Shown piece after piece: positions 22,541 through 33,110 of a DNA stretch of 64,000 nucleotides (positions within the stretch are counted from its first letter, which is position 1; each line of letters begins with the position of its first letter). The DNA is from Eonycteris spelaea (taxonomy: Eukaryota > Chordata > Mammalia > Chiroptera > Pteropodidae). The stretch covers positions 434,001-498,000 of the forward strand of contig PUFA01000313.1 of assembly GCA_003508835.1 (NCBI GenBank). The letters are read 5' to 3'. The position numbers and the translations under genes are program-made. The notes under the pieces are model-generated. The model was given only the letters and a program-made list of their open reading frames with translations, was not told the DNA's origin and made no database searches.

Positions 22541-22920
22541 CAGAAACATTGGCCCTTATGCCTGAAATTAATGTAATGTATATGGAGATGTACATTATAT
22601 ACATCATCATGCAAAGCGAAATAAGACGGAAAAAGTTGAGAACCATGTGCTTTCACTCACATGGGGATATAAAATTGAAAGTAACAAAACTAGACGAACA
22701 AAAACTCATAGACACAGACAACAGTTTAGTGGTTACCAGAGGGAAAGAAGGAGGGGGAGGTAGATAAGGGTAAAGGAGGTCAAATATATGATGACAGAAG
22801 GAGATTTGACTTGAGGTGAACACAATGTAATATACTTATGACATATTATTCAATTTTCACTTAAAACCTATATAATTTTATTAACCAATGTCACCCAATA
22901 AATTAGTACAGAAACATTGG
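22541..22920 (+). mobile_element. bat-type L1 3' tail with 12-bp TSD
   Basis: The body at 22553-22908 includes 'catcatgcaaagcgaaataa', 'tgctttcactcacatgggga', 'acaacagtttagtggttacc', 'ggaggtagataagggtaaag', 'ttttattaaccaatgtcacc' and 'caataaatta'. A perfect 12-bp duplication cagaaacattgg sits at 22541-22552 and 22909-22920. This is the longest of the three tails, and the open frame at 22465-22767 runs through it by chance. Confidence 0.9.
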
Positions 22921-23344
22921 TCTGAAAGTACAAACTAAAATGATTATTGTATAGGTACTCTTTAACATCTTCAAGTAGTTGTAGCGAGTCTTGAGAGCAT
23001 TTTGTTTCCTTAAAACACATTTAGTCTCTTTTTTCAATTAGACAAGGAAGAAGTTCAGTCAGAATAGGAAAGTATAAGGAAAAGTACCTTTAATTCCATC
23101 CTCAAAAGAGTAACTGATTGAATTGGGACATATTCCCTTGAAAACTTTTATATTTTTCTATTTTCTCCCCATATTTAAGCTCCTGTGGCTTGTGTGATTT
23201 TGTATCCCCCTGTTACACTTGGCATTAGAGCATTAACATTTTCCCATGTTATTACAAATGGTTTATAAACATTTTATGGCTGCCCATTCCACAGTCTGAT
23301 TTTCCCAATTATTTCTTTTTTTTTTTTTTGTGCCCAGAGAAGCA

Positions 23345-24800
23345 ATACTGTTTCTCCTGTGCCCAGCCTCATCAGAGGTTTACCATAGGTTATATGCTAT
23401 TCTGGCCAACCAACTCTTAAACTCACACCTTTCTCTTATTAAGAAAGTAACCATACTGACTTATCTAGTAGATTCACTTCCTTTCTCTTCTAGATCCATT
23501 TTCATACCTTTTTCTGTCTACTCACACTCCAAGAACTTGCTCATTGCCACCTTCATGCCCAGCTGGATACTTCACTTCATACCTCACTGAGAAAACTAAA
23601 GCATCAGAAGAAAACTTCTGGGACCCGCTCCGCCACGTCTAGCCACCTGCCCTCAATAGTCTGCCTTCTTGTCTGTCACCTTGAGAATTTTCGTGGTCCT
23701 ATTATCCTGCTGCCACTGGGAACTAGGTGCCAAATATTTTACTCTAGCACACTCTTCGTATTTTTGACAGAGTCATTCACAGCACAGAAACCATTTGTTT
23801 TAAATGTATTTTTATTTTATTTTTTAAATTATCATTGACATACAATATTATATAGTTTCAAGTGTAAACATAGTGAACCTGCCATTTATAAACCGTACAA
23901 AGGATTGCAACAGTAAGTCAGTAGCCATTTTCACCGTACAAAGTTATAGCTATTTTTTTATTTTAAGAATTTCTTCCATTGTAATCCACCAGAAAACCAA
24001 TCCATTTTTTTTATCCCTTGCAGTTACTGTCCATTTCTTTTGTATCCTTTGCAGCAAAACTTCTATTAGAACTATTCTGTATTCACTGTATCTTATTCTT
24101 CAACTTATATTCTTTCTAAACTTCCCTGCAATCATTCCTTGCCCCATCATTCTACCAAACTGCTGTCACCGAAATCCCAGTGACAACAACATTTTAAAAA
24201 TCACTAATAATTTCAACCTCACCTTATTGACACTCAGCAGCATTGGACCCAGTTTTCACTCCTTCCTTTTTGATACCACTGTCCTCATTTGGATCCAGGA
24301 TGCCAATACTCTTCATTTTCCTCTTATACTACTGTCTGTCTTAGCCTCTTATGTTGGGGCTTCCGCGTGTCTTCAGCTTTAATGTAACATTGTCTCAGGA
24401 CTCACTCAGTCCTTGGTCTTTGATTCTCATTCACCTGCTTGGTCATCTCATCCAGTATCATGGGTAAATCAGATATCTCATAGGCTGCTTGAACCTAACA
24501 GTTTGTGGAACCAAAAGCTTGGTTTCCACCCCAAGCCTGCCACTCCGATTATAATATTTTACATGTCAACAGATGTGTCAAGTTCATTCTTCTGGTAGCT
24601 CAGGCACATACAAGGGGGTCATTCCTTGATTTCTCTCTTATTGCCACGCCCACTTCTAATCCATTAGTGTATTTGCTGGCTCTACCTTCAAATAGATCCA
24701 AAATACTACCACTTCTCACTTTCTCCATTGTTGCTGCCCTGATCCAAGCAACCATTACTTCTCAGCTCAATCACTGGATTATGTCCTTACAGTTTACAGG
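23345..24800 (+). mobile_element. long L2 LINE coding-region remnant, split by L1
   Basis: Upstream part matches the L2 ORF2 region ('tcacttcatacctcactgag', 'aaaactaaagcatcagaaga'). After an L1 fragment come 'gcagcaaaacttctattaga', 'ccaaactgctgtcaccgaaa', 'tattgacactcagcagcatt', 'ggacccagttttcactcctt' (L2 'AAFDTVDHS') and 'ctggctctaccttcaaatag'. The 169-residue open frame at 23873-24382 is partly this decayed reverse transcriptase, not a host gene. Confidence 0.75.
23795..23975 (-). mobile_element. L1 3' UTR fragment inserted in L2
   Basis: 'aattatcattgacatacaat', 'attatatagtttcaagtgta', 'aaacatagtgaacctgccat' and 'ccattttcaccgtacaaagt' follow the antisense L1 3' UTR order. It interrupts the L2 frame. 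Confidence 0.75.
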
Positions 24801-24829
24801 AATATTATTTTAAAGTTGAGAAGGGATGC

Positions 24830-26415
24830 ACCTCTTCTGACCACAAGCCCAGGCTCTAAGTATAGATAAGCTGATTTTGAATGTGGGATTGCATTTGAGT
24901 AAAAGTCATATTTAATGAATACTATATTGCAGGTCCAAACTGTGCACTTAGGTAGGGACTGGAAGTATTAGGGCTGCTGCTTATACACACCAATAACAAA
25001 GATACACATCTAGCCCTTGATTGATTCAGGCAGGGAATCCAACTGCTTAGTATAGAGGGCTCAAGGTAGATGTGAGAGCCCATGTTTAAATGACAATGGC
25101 ATCTCAGAGAGAGGTGCTCTGTTTAGGGGTCGGAAGGATGTGCTGCTTGGAGTTCTTGTGCAGAAATGAGTAAGTGTGGTGTGTTGGCATTGGTGGTGAC
25201 TCATGAAGAGGGCAAGGCAGGAGTAAATAAGCTCCTGTGTATAATTAAAGGAGTGACAGGAATTCTATGATGAAACAAGAACTGAGTCATTTAGAGCCAG
25301 CTGTGGAGGGCTCCCTTTGAGGTAGCCTGTCTTTGCAGCTGGCCGCCAGGATCACACTCTGAGACCTTTCATCTGAAATCCTGGCAATATCTTTAAACAT
25401 TATCCCAAAAGGACACAGACCAAGGAAAGGGAGCTCGATGCATTTGAAAGTCATTTATTTTCTTTATTCGACCACATCTCTTTACAGAATTAATAATGCA
25501 GCAGCACTCTTTGTGGCCAAATTTGAGAGAGTGAAAATTCTGAGGCCAAATTTGGCCCTTTATGTCTTAATGGGTCCAAAGAGCAAAAAAAAAAAAAATC
25601 TGGCTTCCAAGACATTTTTTCACAGGAGTCAGGAGCCACCTTTGGCTGCTGCATTGATGCTTTTTCCTAAGTAGAGTCTATCTGACAGCTTTCTCCATTA
25701 AATTATGGCTGGAGGCACAGAACAATGCCTGCTGCGCAGGAATGTTTCAGGAGAGCCCACTGAGCACTATTAATGAACAAGCAATGCTATTTGGGCCAGT
25801 TCTGTTGCGCTCTATAGTCAGTCACTGAGATAAAGTTGTCTTGTTGGCATTTTGAGTGTAGGGAGTGATTCAAAGTATTTTCTTACAATTAATATTCACA
25901 AAAACTCGTTATCAATTTAAATATCCTCTCTAATAGCCAAAGTAATACAAGCTGTGCCTTTTCTTTCATATTATGGAGTAGTCATCCAAAGTAAGTTAAT
26001 GAGGCTGTCGATGACATTTACAGATAATTCTATCAGCAGTGGGAAAAAAGCAAAATATCCATTCTTCAAAACATAGAAGTAGACAAATTTGAGTCACACA
26101 TGTTGGAGTGCTCATATTTTTCACGTTTCTAAAAATATTTCTTCCGTGACGTGGAATTTTCAGAGAATATTGTGTTTTACTGTCCAACAAGTTTATTTCA
26201 TTTATATACAAAACATCATCATCTTTCTTTTAGTTTTTTTTTTACTAAAATATGGTTATGGCTACACTAGTTTAATAAAATCAATAAATTATGATGAATA
26301 AGAAAAAAGAGAGAAAAGTAAAAAAAAATCATACACCAGTTAATGAAGCCTTACAGGCAATGTGTTCCTTCTTATGAAATTGGTTTTGTTGTAATGCTTT
26401 CTCATAATTAAAGGA
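24830..26415. other. unique stretch, possible conserved noncoding segment
   Basis: No gene or clear repeat. 25290-25830 is compositionally balanced, with short SOX-like words (aacaatg near 25723). The plus-strand frame at 25438-25674 contains an A-run and has no family match I recognise. Confidence 0.35.
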
Positions 26416-26419
26416 TTAA

Positions 26420-26575
26420 TTAGATTCATAATACCCTATTGAGACAGTCATCATTAAACCCATTTTATACCTAGGAGAATTGAGATATGAAGAAACTCAT
26501 TTCTCTCAAGGTCACAACAATTTAAAGTTGTAGCTTCAAGAACTGAACCTCGAGGTATTGATGTCTTGCTTTCAT
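26420..26575 (-). mobile_element. MIR SINE
   Basis: Antisense MIR: 'cattttatacctaggagaat', 'tgagatatgaagaaactcat', 'tctcaaggtcacaacaattt'. Confidence 0.6.
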
Positions 26576-26593
26576 ATAGCAATATACTATTGT

Positions 26594-26637
26594 ATGTGTG
26601 TGTGTGCATGTGATGTGTGTATGCGTGTGTGTGTCTT
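26594..26637. repeat. interrupted (TG)n microsatellite
   Basis: TG dinucleotides broken by CA/AT steps. No function inferred. Confidence 0.85.
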
Positions 26638-26869
26638 TGGGGGTCATTTCCTTATATTATGTAAGTTTTATAGCTAAAGTTATCCTCCAGGGAAGAGAAA
26701 GATAATGTCCCACTTTAATTTAAAGGCTGGGTCCCAGTGTGTGGTTACATGCATGGTGAGAATAGGTAGTCCCATAAGAAGACCCTGGTTATAGTTCCAA
26801 GAATTTTCTTAAGGACAGGGTCTAACACTTCCTCAAGGGAGCAGTGTGTGCTTATAAATTTCATTAGAC

Positions 26870-27015
26870 TGCTTATCTTAAGTCTTAGTCCCAGGGCTCA
26901 TATCCCAGCTGTGTCAATAACTTGCTGTGTGACTTTGAGTAACTCACTGAATCTAGGGTTCCTTTTAGCACTAAAATCAGAGAATGCTCAGATTCTATGC
27001 AATGCAAAGTGACAT
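26870..27015 (+). mobile_element. MIR SINE
   Basis: 'ccagctgtgtcaataacttg', 'ctgtgtgactttgagtaact', 'cactgaatctagggttcctt' in MIR order. Confidence 0.75.
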
Positions 27016-28380
27016 TACACAGTGCTGGCTTGAAGGTTACTGACAGTTAATCTGGATAATGAGTTTTATTTTAATTGCTCTGGGAACTTAAGCCAACACA
27101 CATTTCACCCTCCGCTTTGCTGTTTCCCCTCATATAACTTTATTTGGAGAACCTCAGGGTTCTTGACCCTGACGTTCTGGATGAGCCTAGAAATATTTGC
27201 GTTTACTTCTTTACCTGTGGTATTTACCTTTTTAGACACCTTGTGATTAGTCGCGCTTCTTCCTGTGGTTGATAATGTCGATCGGAGCAATGACAGAGAC
27301 TTGGAAGAGAGCCTAGTGATTTAGCCCACTTGAATTCATTATCAAGGGTTTTTAGGGGTTATATAACCCAGCTCCTCCTTGTTATATTCCCCTGTTACAA
27401 ATTAACCATCTGGCTTGGTAGAAGCTGCCTTCTAACTGTTTTTCATTAACAGTGGCCCTTGTACCAAATGTTGGTTTCCATGGAAATGATTTAAAACATG
27501 CATTAATGTTTTAACAGGAGAATGACTCTTTTCTTCATCTGATGGCTTCCATTGTCTTCTATAGCACCAAAGTTCCTATTTTATTGACAGTTAATAGTCT
27601 TCACCTGTTGGAGACACTACGGGAACAGGGGCTGGAATTTGGGGGCGTGGACCTACTATCTGTCTTGCAGTGCTATACATGTTGTATAATTATAGAGTAA
27701 ACACATAGAACCAAGTAGCTTAAGTCTATTAAATAAATGAGTAAAAGAGCCATAAACTGTTAACAAAACACCATATTTTATTTAAAAATGCGTGAGGATA
27801 AATTCTAAAGGTAGAAAATCTCTTTACTCTTGAAACAAATTGACTAGAGCTTAAAAGGTAAAGTCTTTTTTATTGGCTAAACTACACTTTGCAAAATCTC
27901 TCACGCCATGCCACAATTTGTCTCCTTAGCTTTCAGAATACTAGGTTTTAGGATGCCAGTACCCTTTCAAGGACAAGCTTTCTGGGCAAAGTGAATGTGA
28001 ATCTTTGTGAAGGGTGTTAGAGTCTTTTTCACTATTGACACATGAATAACTTTTCAACCCAAACTGGTAGGAGTCCCTAGTAAGCTAATACCAGCCGATC
28101 AATTCTCCTATAATACCAATATCCAGTTTCAGGAACATGACTGCAATGAAAAAGCAAACATTTAATTACTCATAGAAGTTGAAAGAAAATCCCCTTTATT
28201 GCAATTAAATGATCCAGAAATGAAGAGGAAAAGGAGAAAAAGTGAAAGTGTACAGAAGGATAACCATGGCTTGTTATGGGAATTAGACCTGTTTCAGGTA
28301 ATTTCATGTATGTGCCTGAGGGAGAGCACCTCCATTTGTGCAGGATTTGGGTGGTAAGAACTAGCCTATGCATTCATTTT
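27016..28380. other. unique stretch, no gene seen
   Basis: Minus-strand frames at 27105-27290 and 28170-28373 are short and unrecognised; no clear repeat. Confidence 0.4.
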
Positions 28381-28384
28381 CCAT

Positions 28385-28660
28385 AAAAGTGAAATCATTT
28401 AATAATAGTAACAACATTAGCATTTTGGTCTCTTACTCTGTTTGATGTACTGTGGTTAAACACCTTCCATGCATTGAACTATTTAATCCTTATAACAGAC
28501 CTGTGATATAGGTAATATCATTATCCCTCATTTTACAAGTGAGGAAACTGAGGCACAGAGTGTTTCGATCTCTTATGCACTATCTCTTTTCCAGCTACTA
28601 GGTGGCAGAGAGGGCTCTGGAGTCCAGCTCTTCTGTACTACATGGCCTCTCATAGAGCTA
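28385..28660 (-). mobile_element. MIR SINE
   Basis: Near-canonical antisense MIR: 'ttatccctcattttacaagt', 'gaggaaactgaggcacagag', 'ccagctactaggtggcagag', 'ggctctggagtccagctctt'. Confidence 0.9.
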
Positions 28661-28839
28661 ATATCTCTTTGTGTAACCTCTTTGGACACACCAAAGACGT
28701 TTCTTAACCTTCTTAAGGGTGGACACTAGATATAACTTTTCTTTGATGGCTGAGAAACGACTTTCTATGAGAGACCATCTGGACTAATCTCATCTTCCAC
28801 TCATTTCTGTTTATGTCTCTTTACCAGCAGATGCCTAAA

Positions 28840-29205
28840 TCTTAAGTCTTACCACCAGTGACCTTCAGGTGTTCGTCACTGAAGCCACACCTATCAAAGT
28901 CTCCAACAACCTCCATCCTTCCTAATTGCCTTTCCCCATATCATTCATTTCTTCAGTGCTAGTTGACACACTGACCACTCTCATTCTGAAAATGCCTTCC
29001 TACACTCGGAGGCCCCAGAATTGCCTTGCTTGCCATTCAACTTTACATTTGTTTCACCTCATTCATTCTCTCTGGCTATCTTTCTTCCTTCAATCTCTAT
29101 ACATCAGGATGTACTGAGCAAGCCATATTTGCTCAATATTCTCACCCAAAACCACGGTTTCACATATAATTTCTGGTGATTCCTGAGATCCAGACTCACA
29201 TCTCC
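28840..29205 (+). mobile_element. L2 LINE, upstream part of a split copy
   Basis: L2 reverse-transcriptase DNA: 'gttgacacactgaccactct' (L2 'TTGACACAGTTGATCACTC'), 'cattctgaaaatgccttcct', 'gagatccagactcacatctc' (L2 'CTCCAGACTCATATATCC'). It breaks at the LTR and resumes downstream. The frame at 28926-29117 is relic sequence. Confidence 0.65.
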
Positions 29206-29208
29206 TAC

Positions 29209-29855
29209 TGTTAGGTAGCTAGTCAGACATGAGCGACAGGGCAACAAAGGAGCTAAGGTCCAGCTCTGTAACCATAAAACTTCCCTTGAAGACCTCCTAA
29301 AGTACCTCCCAGAAATACCTCCCTTTCAGGGTTATAAACACCCCAAATCCTAGAGCACAAAGGCCATGAAAGCTGTTGGTTAAATCAGCTACAAACACGT
29401 GTGCAGAAAGTACTGCCCCTAACTTCAGCCTCATTTATACCATCTTTATAATAATCTCATGACTATGCCTGGAAATTCATGAATCTAATTATAACAGATT
29501 GAATTCTGGGTAAATACCTGTACACTAGGCCAAGTTATATAGCAGCCAGGTGTAAATCACGGTGACCTCACTTGTCAATCACCTAGGAATGTCTTTAGGA
29601 TCACCCCATCATGGCCCCCAAATAGAACACAGACCTCTCCCTCCCCTGGGGTTACAGCCCTCCATCTTCCCTGGCTGTAACCCCTATCCCTTCCTTAGGG
29701 GTAAGTAACCTCATTTCCATATGGCTAGCCGGTTTTAGGCTTGACCTGTCTTCTACCTCATAATGTGCTTTTAATAAACAAATATTTCTCGTTTTCACTG
29801 AGTTGAAATTCATTTCTTGGGCAGTGAAAAGGACCTAGAGGTATGTGTGTTACCA
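29209..29855 (+). mobile_element. probable solo retroviral LTR inserted in L2
   Basis: Starts TGTTAGGTAGCTAG and separates two parts of one L2. It carries a single poly(A) signal AATAAA (29773-29778) about 80 bp before a plausible CA end (29854-29855), as in an LTR U3-R-U5. A perfect 12-bp inverted repeat lies at 29648-29659/29673-29684. The right border is approximate; no matching 4-6 bp duplication was found and no gag/pol/env sequence was seen. The class (gammaretrovirus-like, ERV1) is a guess from general LTR character. Confidence 0.6.
29648..29684. repeat. perfect 12-bp hairpin in the LTR
   Basis: GGGGTTACAGCC and GGCTGTAACCCC are exact reverse complements separated by a 13-nt loop. They lie upstream of the AATAAA, so in U3/R, where LTR control elements sit. 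Function unknown. Confidence 0.9.
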
Positions 29856-29859
29856 GAAC

Positions 29860-30680
29860 TCCAATCATGCCAACGGTAACACTATTGCATATACAGTATC
29901 TTTACTTGGAAATCTAAGACACCTTGCTTTTAACATGTCCAAAAGAGACCTACAGACACCAGCCAGTCCTACTCTTATCCCCAATCGTATCTCTCTTTGT
30001 CATTTTACCATTCTGCAGGGGCTTCATGCCAATCCGTCTCTCTCACTTCACATTCTGGAAATTCTGCCAGGTTTGCCTTCAAGATATATTCTGAGTTTGG
30101 CACACCTTAATGCCTCTTCAACACAACTGCCAAAGCTACCTTGTTAAAAGTAAAAGTAGATCTGAATAAAAGCCAAACTATAAAATAAGGCCCTGCGATT
30201 ATACATTCTGTCCTTTTTTTTTTTTTTCGCTTCTCTGAACTGTACTCCTGCTGCTCTTCCCTCAGCTCCAGCTACATGAGGCAGCCTGCTGTTCGTCAGG
30301 CAAACCTCGGAGCCTTGGCACTTGCTCTTTCCTCTACTGTGGATGCTGTTCGTGTTCTTCCTCCAGATGTCTTTACAACTCACTCCCTTACCTCCTTCAA
30401 GTATACAAATCACCTTCTCAGAGAGTACTGCTCCCAGAATATTGAAGAAAAGAGCACTGCTTGCTCTGTCTAGTCGTGGTTTCCTTACCCAGCCTTTTTT
30501 CCCCCTTAACACTTACCTATATATGAAATTGTATTTAATTTTTTAAATTTTTTTCTCTCATGCTAGAATATAAGTCCAAAGAGGACAGAAAACTTACCTG
30601 TTTTATTCATTTCTATAAATCCAGGAACTAAAACAGTGCTTGGCACACAGAAGTGGTTCAGTAAATATCCATTGAATGAA
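29860..30680 (+). mobile_element. L2 LINE, downstream part with 3' end
   Basis: Resumes with 'cttttaacatgtccaaaaga' (L2 'AAACTTAACATGTCCAAAACT'), then 'cttggcacttgctctttcct' (L2 'cctttgcacttgctgttccct'), 'agatgtctttacaactcact', 'aagtatacaaatcaccttct' and the terminus 'cagtgcttggcacacagaag', 'gttcagtaaatatccattga'. Frames at 29845-30546 are fragments of this element. Confidence 0.8.
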
Positions 30681-32405
30681 ATATCTTTTCAGTTTTTTTT
30701 TTTTTTGCTCAGACACTTTCTCTTCCCTGACTCTCCCTGCCTGAGAGGAGTTGAATAGAAAATTGGCAATGCAATTTTTATAATCGACCTTAAAGTTTTT
30801 TTTTTTTTATTCCGTTTATAATCGACAAAGGACACTTAAATGACTATGGGGCACTTTATAATTATAGACAGCTTTTAGGAGAAGGGACACATCCCAGACA
30901 CCCTAAATATTGTGCTCACCATCTCTTAATTGCTTAAGAGTTTTTATAATGAGAATAAAAAGCTTTTTATTTATATTCAAGTAACTCACTGAAAACGTTA
31001 AGTACTTTTATGTACCTGACTTGATTTGGAACTCAGAGTCACCTTAGAAACAAGATAGTATCTCTCTTCAACAGGTGAGAAACTAGAACTCAGCGATGTC
31101 ATAACTTGTCTAAGTTCCATGTCATGAGTGATGTACACAGACCTTAAATCTGTATCTTTCATATGCTCTACTGTGTTAGAGTTGTTTTTCTTTTTTTTGG
31201 TGAGTTTTTATATATTAGACATAAGCTTAACAAAGCAAAAGCTGGGAGAGTTAATACATTAGTGTGAATGAGTTTCAAAATATGCGATACCAGAACTGAT
31301 TACTGCTAGGATGAGAGGGAGTTAAATACCAGAAGGACACAAGGGCACTGAGGAGCAAATTATCATGGAAGAATGAAAAAGCTACAGCAATCTTTGCTTA
31401 CTTTATGATTCTAATAAAACGTGTGTGCGTGTGTGTTTGCTATAGACTAGTATACTATAAATCTGTGTGGAGATAAAACTGAGCATAAAATTATTTTATG
31501 AAGCCATAATCATTATTATGAATATCAATGAATATCCACAATATAATAATATCTTCACACTGAGTTTTCCTGGGTTAGTTGTTCATATGTTAAATAGCCT
31601 CAGACTACCTTTTTTCTCCCTAGGTCTTCTGTTTTCTTTTATAAAAAATTGCTTTTTATGAAAATCTCTACCTTGCCACCTAATCTATAAAATAATTTAT
31701 TCCAGATATTCTTATATTTACACAGAAAGATATACATGTATGCATATGTATACACATGAAATGATCTATAATATATATGTATTATTTTGCAACTTACCAG
31801 TTTTCCTTGATATATCATAGTTATGGTTCTAGGCTAAGTATATAAAGATCTAACTTATGCTTATTTTAAATACTTCTATGGTATCTAATTATTATACAAT
31901 ATTTTATCTAGTTATCTACTGATGAACATTCATATCGTTCATATTTTTATATTCCTTTTTTGCTGTTGCAAACAGTGCTGTAGCATTATTAGAACAATAT
32001 TTTTGAAGTACTCAAAATTGTATTTCTGGACAATAATCTCTAGAATTTGAAATGTCAGATCATATAACATTTCCATGTTTAAGAGATACCGATAACTTGT
32101 CCTCCCCAAATTTGCGCCTATTTACATTCTAAAAAAATATGAAATTGTTTGTTTCTTTATACTTCTAGACAGAATTGGATGTTGCAAATCTTTCAGGACA
32201 AATTTTTTGGTGTAAAGTAATCTTTCATTATATTCATTATATTTTTCTAATTATTAGCAAGGTTTACCAGCAGTTATATCTCTTCCATCAATATCCAGTG
32301 TATCACTCAGACTCTTGGCCAGTAATGCATGCCATACTCAACTGGGGCAATTCAGGAACGTTAAACAAAAGCATCCTTTTAAACATGTCAGTGCAGTGTT
32401 TTAGG
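30681..32405. other. AT-rich stretch with poly-T runs and probable old L1
   Basis: No gene. T11-13 runs near 30695 and 30797. 31690-32180 resembles antisense old L1 3' UTR ('atctactgatgaacattcat', 'tttgctgttgcaaacagtgc'). 31422-31438 is a short TG/CG run. Confidence 0.45.
31690..32180 (-). mobile_element. old L1 3' UTR remnant
   Basis: Reverse-order landmarks 'tctagttatctactgatgaa', 'tattccttttttgctgttgc' and 'aaacagtgctgtagcattat' match the antisense 'ggttgtttccagtttttggctattataaataatgctgc' region in decayed form. Confidence 0.5.
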
Positions 32406-32839
32406 CTATGGTTACCAGACTTTTTGGATTCCATACCACTTTATACTCTTAAAATTTTAAGGACCTCAATGAGCTTCTATTAATGTGAGTAATCTATGAA
32501 AATTTAACATAGTTGACTTTAAAATTAAGTATTTAATAATACCTATTTCATTTAAAAAGCATTAGTAAACTCATCATATGTTAACATATAAACAATTTAT
32601 GAAAAATAACTATTTTCCAAAACACATAATTAGTGAGAAGAGTCATATTGTTTTACAGTTTTTACACATCTGTTTAAGGTCTGGTTTAATAGACTATACC
32701 TATATATTTACTTGTGCAGTCTGTTCTGGAAAAGGTAAGTAACACCTTAACAATCTTGAATATAAATCTGACCTCCTATAGTCTGTAAAAGTGTTGCAGG
32801 ATCGCAGACAATCTCAGAAATACACTTGGAGAACTTCTG
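32406..32839 (+). mobile_element. hAT-Charlie element, complete ends, near-perfect TSD
   Basis: Starts 'ctatggttaccagacttttt' and ends 'cttggagaacttctg' (hAT termini CAGTGGTTCTCAAA-type). Interior includes 'taaaattttaaggacctcaa', 'tgagcttctattaatgtgag', 'attagtgagaagagtcatat' and 'aggtctggtttaatagacta'. It is flanked by gttttagg (32398-32405) and gtttagg (32840-32846), an 8-bp duplication with one lost T. Same family as the split copy at 2624/4425. Probably Charlie1-like; noncoding. Confidence 0.82.
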
Positions 32840-32869
32840 GTTTAGGAGAACCAATAAGGCATAATACAG

Positions 32870-33110
32870 TAGCTCGGAGGTATTAACACAGGAAGCTCTT
32901 AGAAGGGGCTGGGTAGCCTAGCTGATCAGGAGGAGTGCCTGACAGGGACTGTGTACTTTGGCAGAGAGACACAGCCAATGCATAGTAACCTGGCAAGGAG
33001 ATTACTGGAGGGAAATAACCCTCCCTCATTCTTCTCCCCCTCATCTCCTACAGGGCCTCCAGAAGCTAAGGGGCAATGGAGTCAATTGGTGTGATTAATC
33101 CCTTTTTGTG
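32870..33110. other. possible old interspersed repeat, family unresolved
   Basis: 'gattactggagggaaataac', 'cctccctcattcttctcccc' and 'cctccagaagctaaggggca' sound like an LTR or MER repeat common in mammals, but I cannot name it. Confidence 0.3.

Noticed and set aside
23873..24382. 169-residue open frame, the longest in the window
   Set aside because: It spans an antisense L1 3' UTR fragment and then decayed L2 reverse-transcriptase sequence, so it is a chance read-through of two transposons.
30144..30512. 122-residue minus-strand frame
   Set aside because: Antisense to the L2 3' region and includes a poly-A-encoded lysine run.
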